Source: Tomitella fengzijianii (lineage in GTDB: Bacteria > Actinomycetota > Actinomycetes > Mycobacteriales > Mycobacteriaceae). From it: a stretch of DNA of 64,000 nt. The position numbers and the translations under genes were made by a program. Every line of letters begins with the position of its first letter. Position 1 is the first letter of the stretch. The notes beneath the pieces were generated by a model. That model was not told where the DNA came from and made no database searches. It was given only the letters and a program-made list of their open reading frames with translations. Where the stretch lies: contig NZ_CP041765.1 of NCBI RefSeq assembly GCF_007559025.1, positions 3,221,501 through 3,285,500 on the forward strand, in the 5' to 3' direction. Shown piece after piece: positions 63,241 through 64,000 of this stretch.

Positions 63241-64000
63241 GCGCACCGGGCGAGCAGAAGAGGCGCCGCGTCGGGCTCTCCGCCGCCGTGGCGCTGGCGC
63301 TCGCCGCCTCCGCCTGCGCCTCATCCCCCGTCGCGCCGTCGGTCACGCCGCAGCCGGGCGGTCCGCCGCTGCCCGCCGCCGCGACCATGCTCCCGCAGCC
63401 GACGCAACGCCCGTCGCCGCCCACGGACTGCGACGCCACCGGCAGCCTGCGGCCCGGGGTGGAGGGCCCGGTGTCGGGTCGGCTGCAGCAGGTCCGCGAC
63501 CGGGGCAGGGTGATCGTCGGGCTCGACCAAGGCAGCAATCTGTTCAGCTTCCGCGACCCGCTCAGCGGCGACCTGCTCGGCTTCGACGTCGACATCGCCC
63601 ACCAGGTGGCCCGCGACCTGTTCGGCGACCCCGCCAAGGTGGAGTTCCACTTCCTCAGCTCCGCGCAGCGTGAACAGGCTCTGCGCGAGGGCACCGTGGA
63701 CATGGTGATCAAGACGATGACGATCACCTGCGAACGTGCCCGGTCGGTGGCGTTCTCCACGGTGTATTACCGTGCGGCGCAACGGGTGCTGGTACCACGC
63801 AACTCGCCCGTGCGCAGCCCGGCCGACCTGGGCGGCAAGACCGTCTGCATGGCGGCCGGCACCACCTCGATACCGTCGCTGTGGAACGTGCAGCCGAACG
63901 CGCGCATCATGACCGTCCCCAGTTGGGGAGACTGCCTCGTCGCCATCCAGCAGCGGCAGGTCGACGCGGTGAGCACCGACGACACCATCCTCGCCGGCAT
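63237..64000 (+). CDS. glnH: GlnH-like amino-acid-binding lipoprotein (runs past the window end)
   Basis: First 254 residues of a solute-binding family 3 lipoprotein. The signal peptide ends in ALAASAC, a lipobox-like site (Cys27). After a proline-rich linker the SBP fold begins: RVIVGLDQGSNLFSFRDPLSGDLLGFDVDIAHQVARDLFG, then QREQALREGTVDMVIKTMTITCERA and GGKTVCMAAGTTS. No permease gene is coupled; instead glnX precedes it (ATGA overlap), as in the sensor for PknG. The gene continues beyond base 64000, where pknG is expected next. Confidence 0.9.
   Translation, partial: MSAPGEQKRRRVGLSAAVALALAASACASSPVAPSVTPQPGGPPLPAAATMLPQPTQRPSPPTDCDATGSLRPGVEGPVSGRLQQVRDRGRVIVGLDQGSNLFSFRDPLSGDLLGFDVDIAHQVARDLFGDPAKVEFHFLSSAQREQALREGTVDMVIKTMTITCERARSVAFSTVYYRAAQRVLVPRNSPVRSPADLGGKTVCMAAGTTSIPSLWNVQPNARIMTVPSWGDCLVAIQQRQVDAVSTDDTILAG

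Overview
The window is very GC-rich, densely coded actinobacterial DNA with ATGA/GTGA gene overlaps and many GTG starts. It carries a complete-looking type VII (ESX) secretion core with WXG100, PE and PPE proteins, GlnX/GlnH genes of the PknG pathway, and a mycobacterial-type thiamine cluster. This points to the mycolic-acid actinomycetes (Corynebacteriales/Mycobacteriales) outside Mycobacterium itself. A Tsukamurella- or Gordonia-like organism is a reasonable guess, but the sequence alone does not settle the genus. No rRNA, tRNA, CRISPR array, transposase or integrase was seen.

Layout. 1-8.9 kb is mixed accessory and housekeeping DNA: an ABC permease tail, a MerR regulator, a HAD-IIA phosphatase, two related secreted proteins bracketed by GSLGSL motifs, an AbiE-type toxin-antitoxin pair, and EthD, SRPBCC, MDR-dehydrogenase and DUF2249 genes. 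9-12.2 kb holds moeA-psd-pssA. 12.4-14.9 kb holds poorly known genes. 15.1-31.4 kb is the ESX locus: two WXG100 genes, two YbaB-like genes, an NlpC/P60 hydrolase, an EspC-like protein, eccC, eccD, mycP, eccB, eccE, EspG-like, PPE and PE. 31.6-38.0 kb is a six-gene Mrp Na+/H+ antiporter operon (mrpA/B fused, then C-G). 38.1-43.4 kb carries a YbdK-type ligase, a SodC-like lipoprotein without metal ligands, a LytR_C protein, DUF3263, def and two GNAT genes. 43.4-48.4 kb is a lipid/glycerol-phosphate block (lipid kinase, AGPS-like flavoprotein, TetR, glpD). 48.6-50.1 kb is xthA with a toxin-antitoxin cassette between 84-bp perfect direct repeats. 50.2-59.7 kb is thiamine synthesis (thiC, thiD, thiG, thiS, thiO, thiE with two TPP riboswitches), interrupted by a secreted protein, an adenylate cyclase and an ABC exporter. 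59.7-64 kb has an epoxide-hydrolase-like gene, a long perfect hairpin, a NUDIX-PIN fusion, glnX and the start of glnH.

From memory of M. tuberculosis, the backbone moeA-psd-pssA ... ybdK-sodC-LytR_C-DUF3263-def-GNAT ... xthA-thiC-thiD ... thiG-thiS-thiO-thiE-nudix-glnX-glnH keeps the order and relative orientation of Rv0438c to Rv0411c. The ESX and Mrp loci sit in the pssA/ybdK gap. The kinase-AGPS-TetR-glpD block resembles Rv2252 to Rv2249c and sits in the GNAT/xthA gap. Most novelty therefore lies in insertions into a conserved backbone.

Most notable for follow-up: the TA cassette flanked by 84-bp repeats that copy the xthA 3' end; the SodC-position lipoprotein that lost every metal-binding histidine; the secreted proteins with GSLGSL at both ends of the mature chain; a perfect 29-bp-stem palindrome; the non-mycobacterial ESX locus with PE/PPE/EspG-like genes, tandem YbaB-like genes and G6 leaders; and the operator-like palindrome touching the AbiEi start codon.
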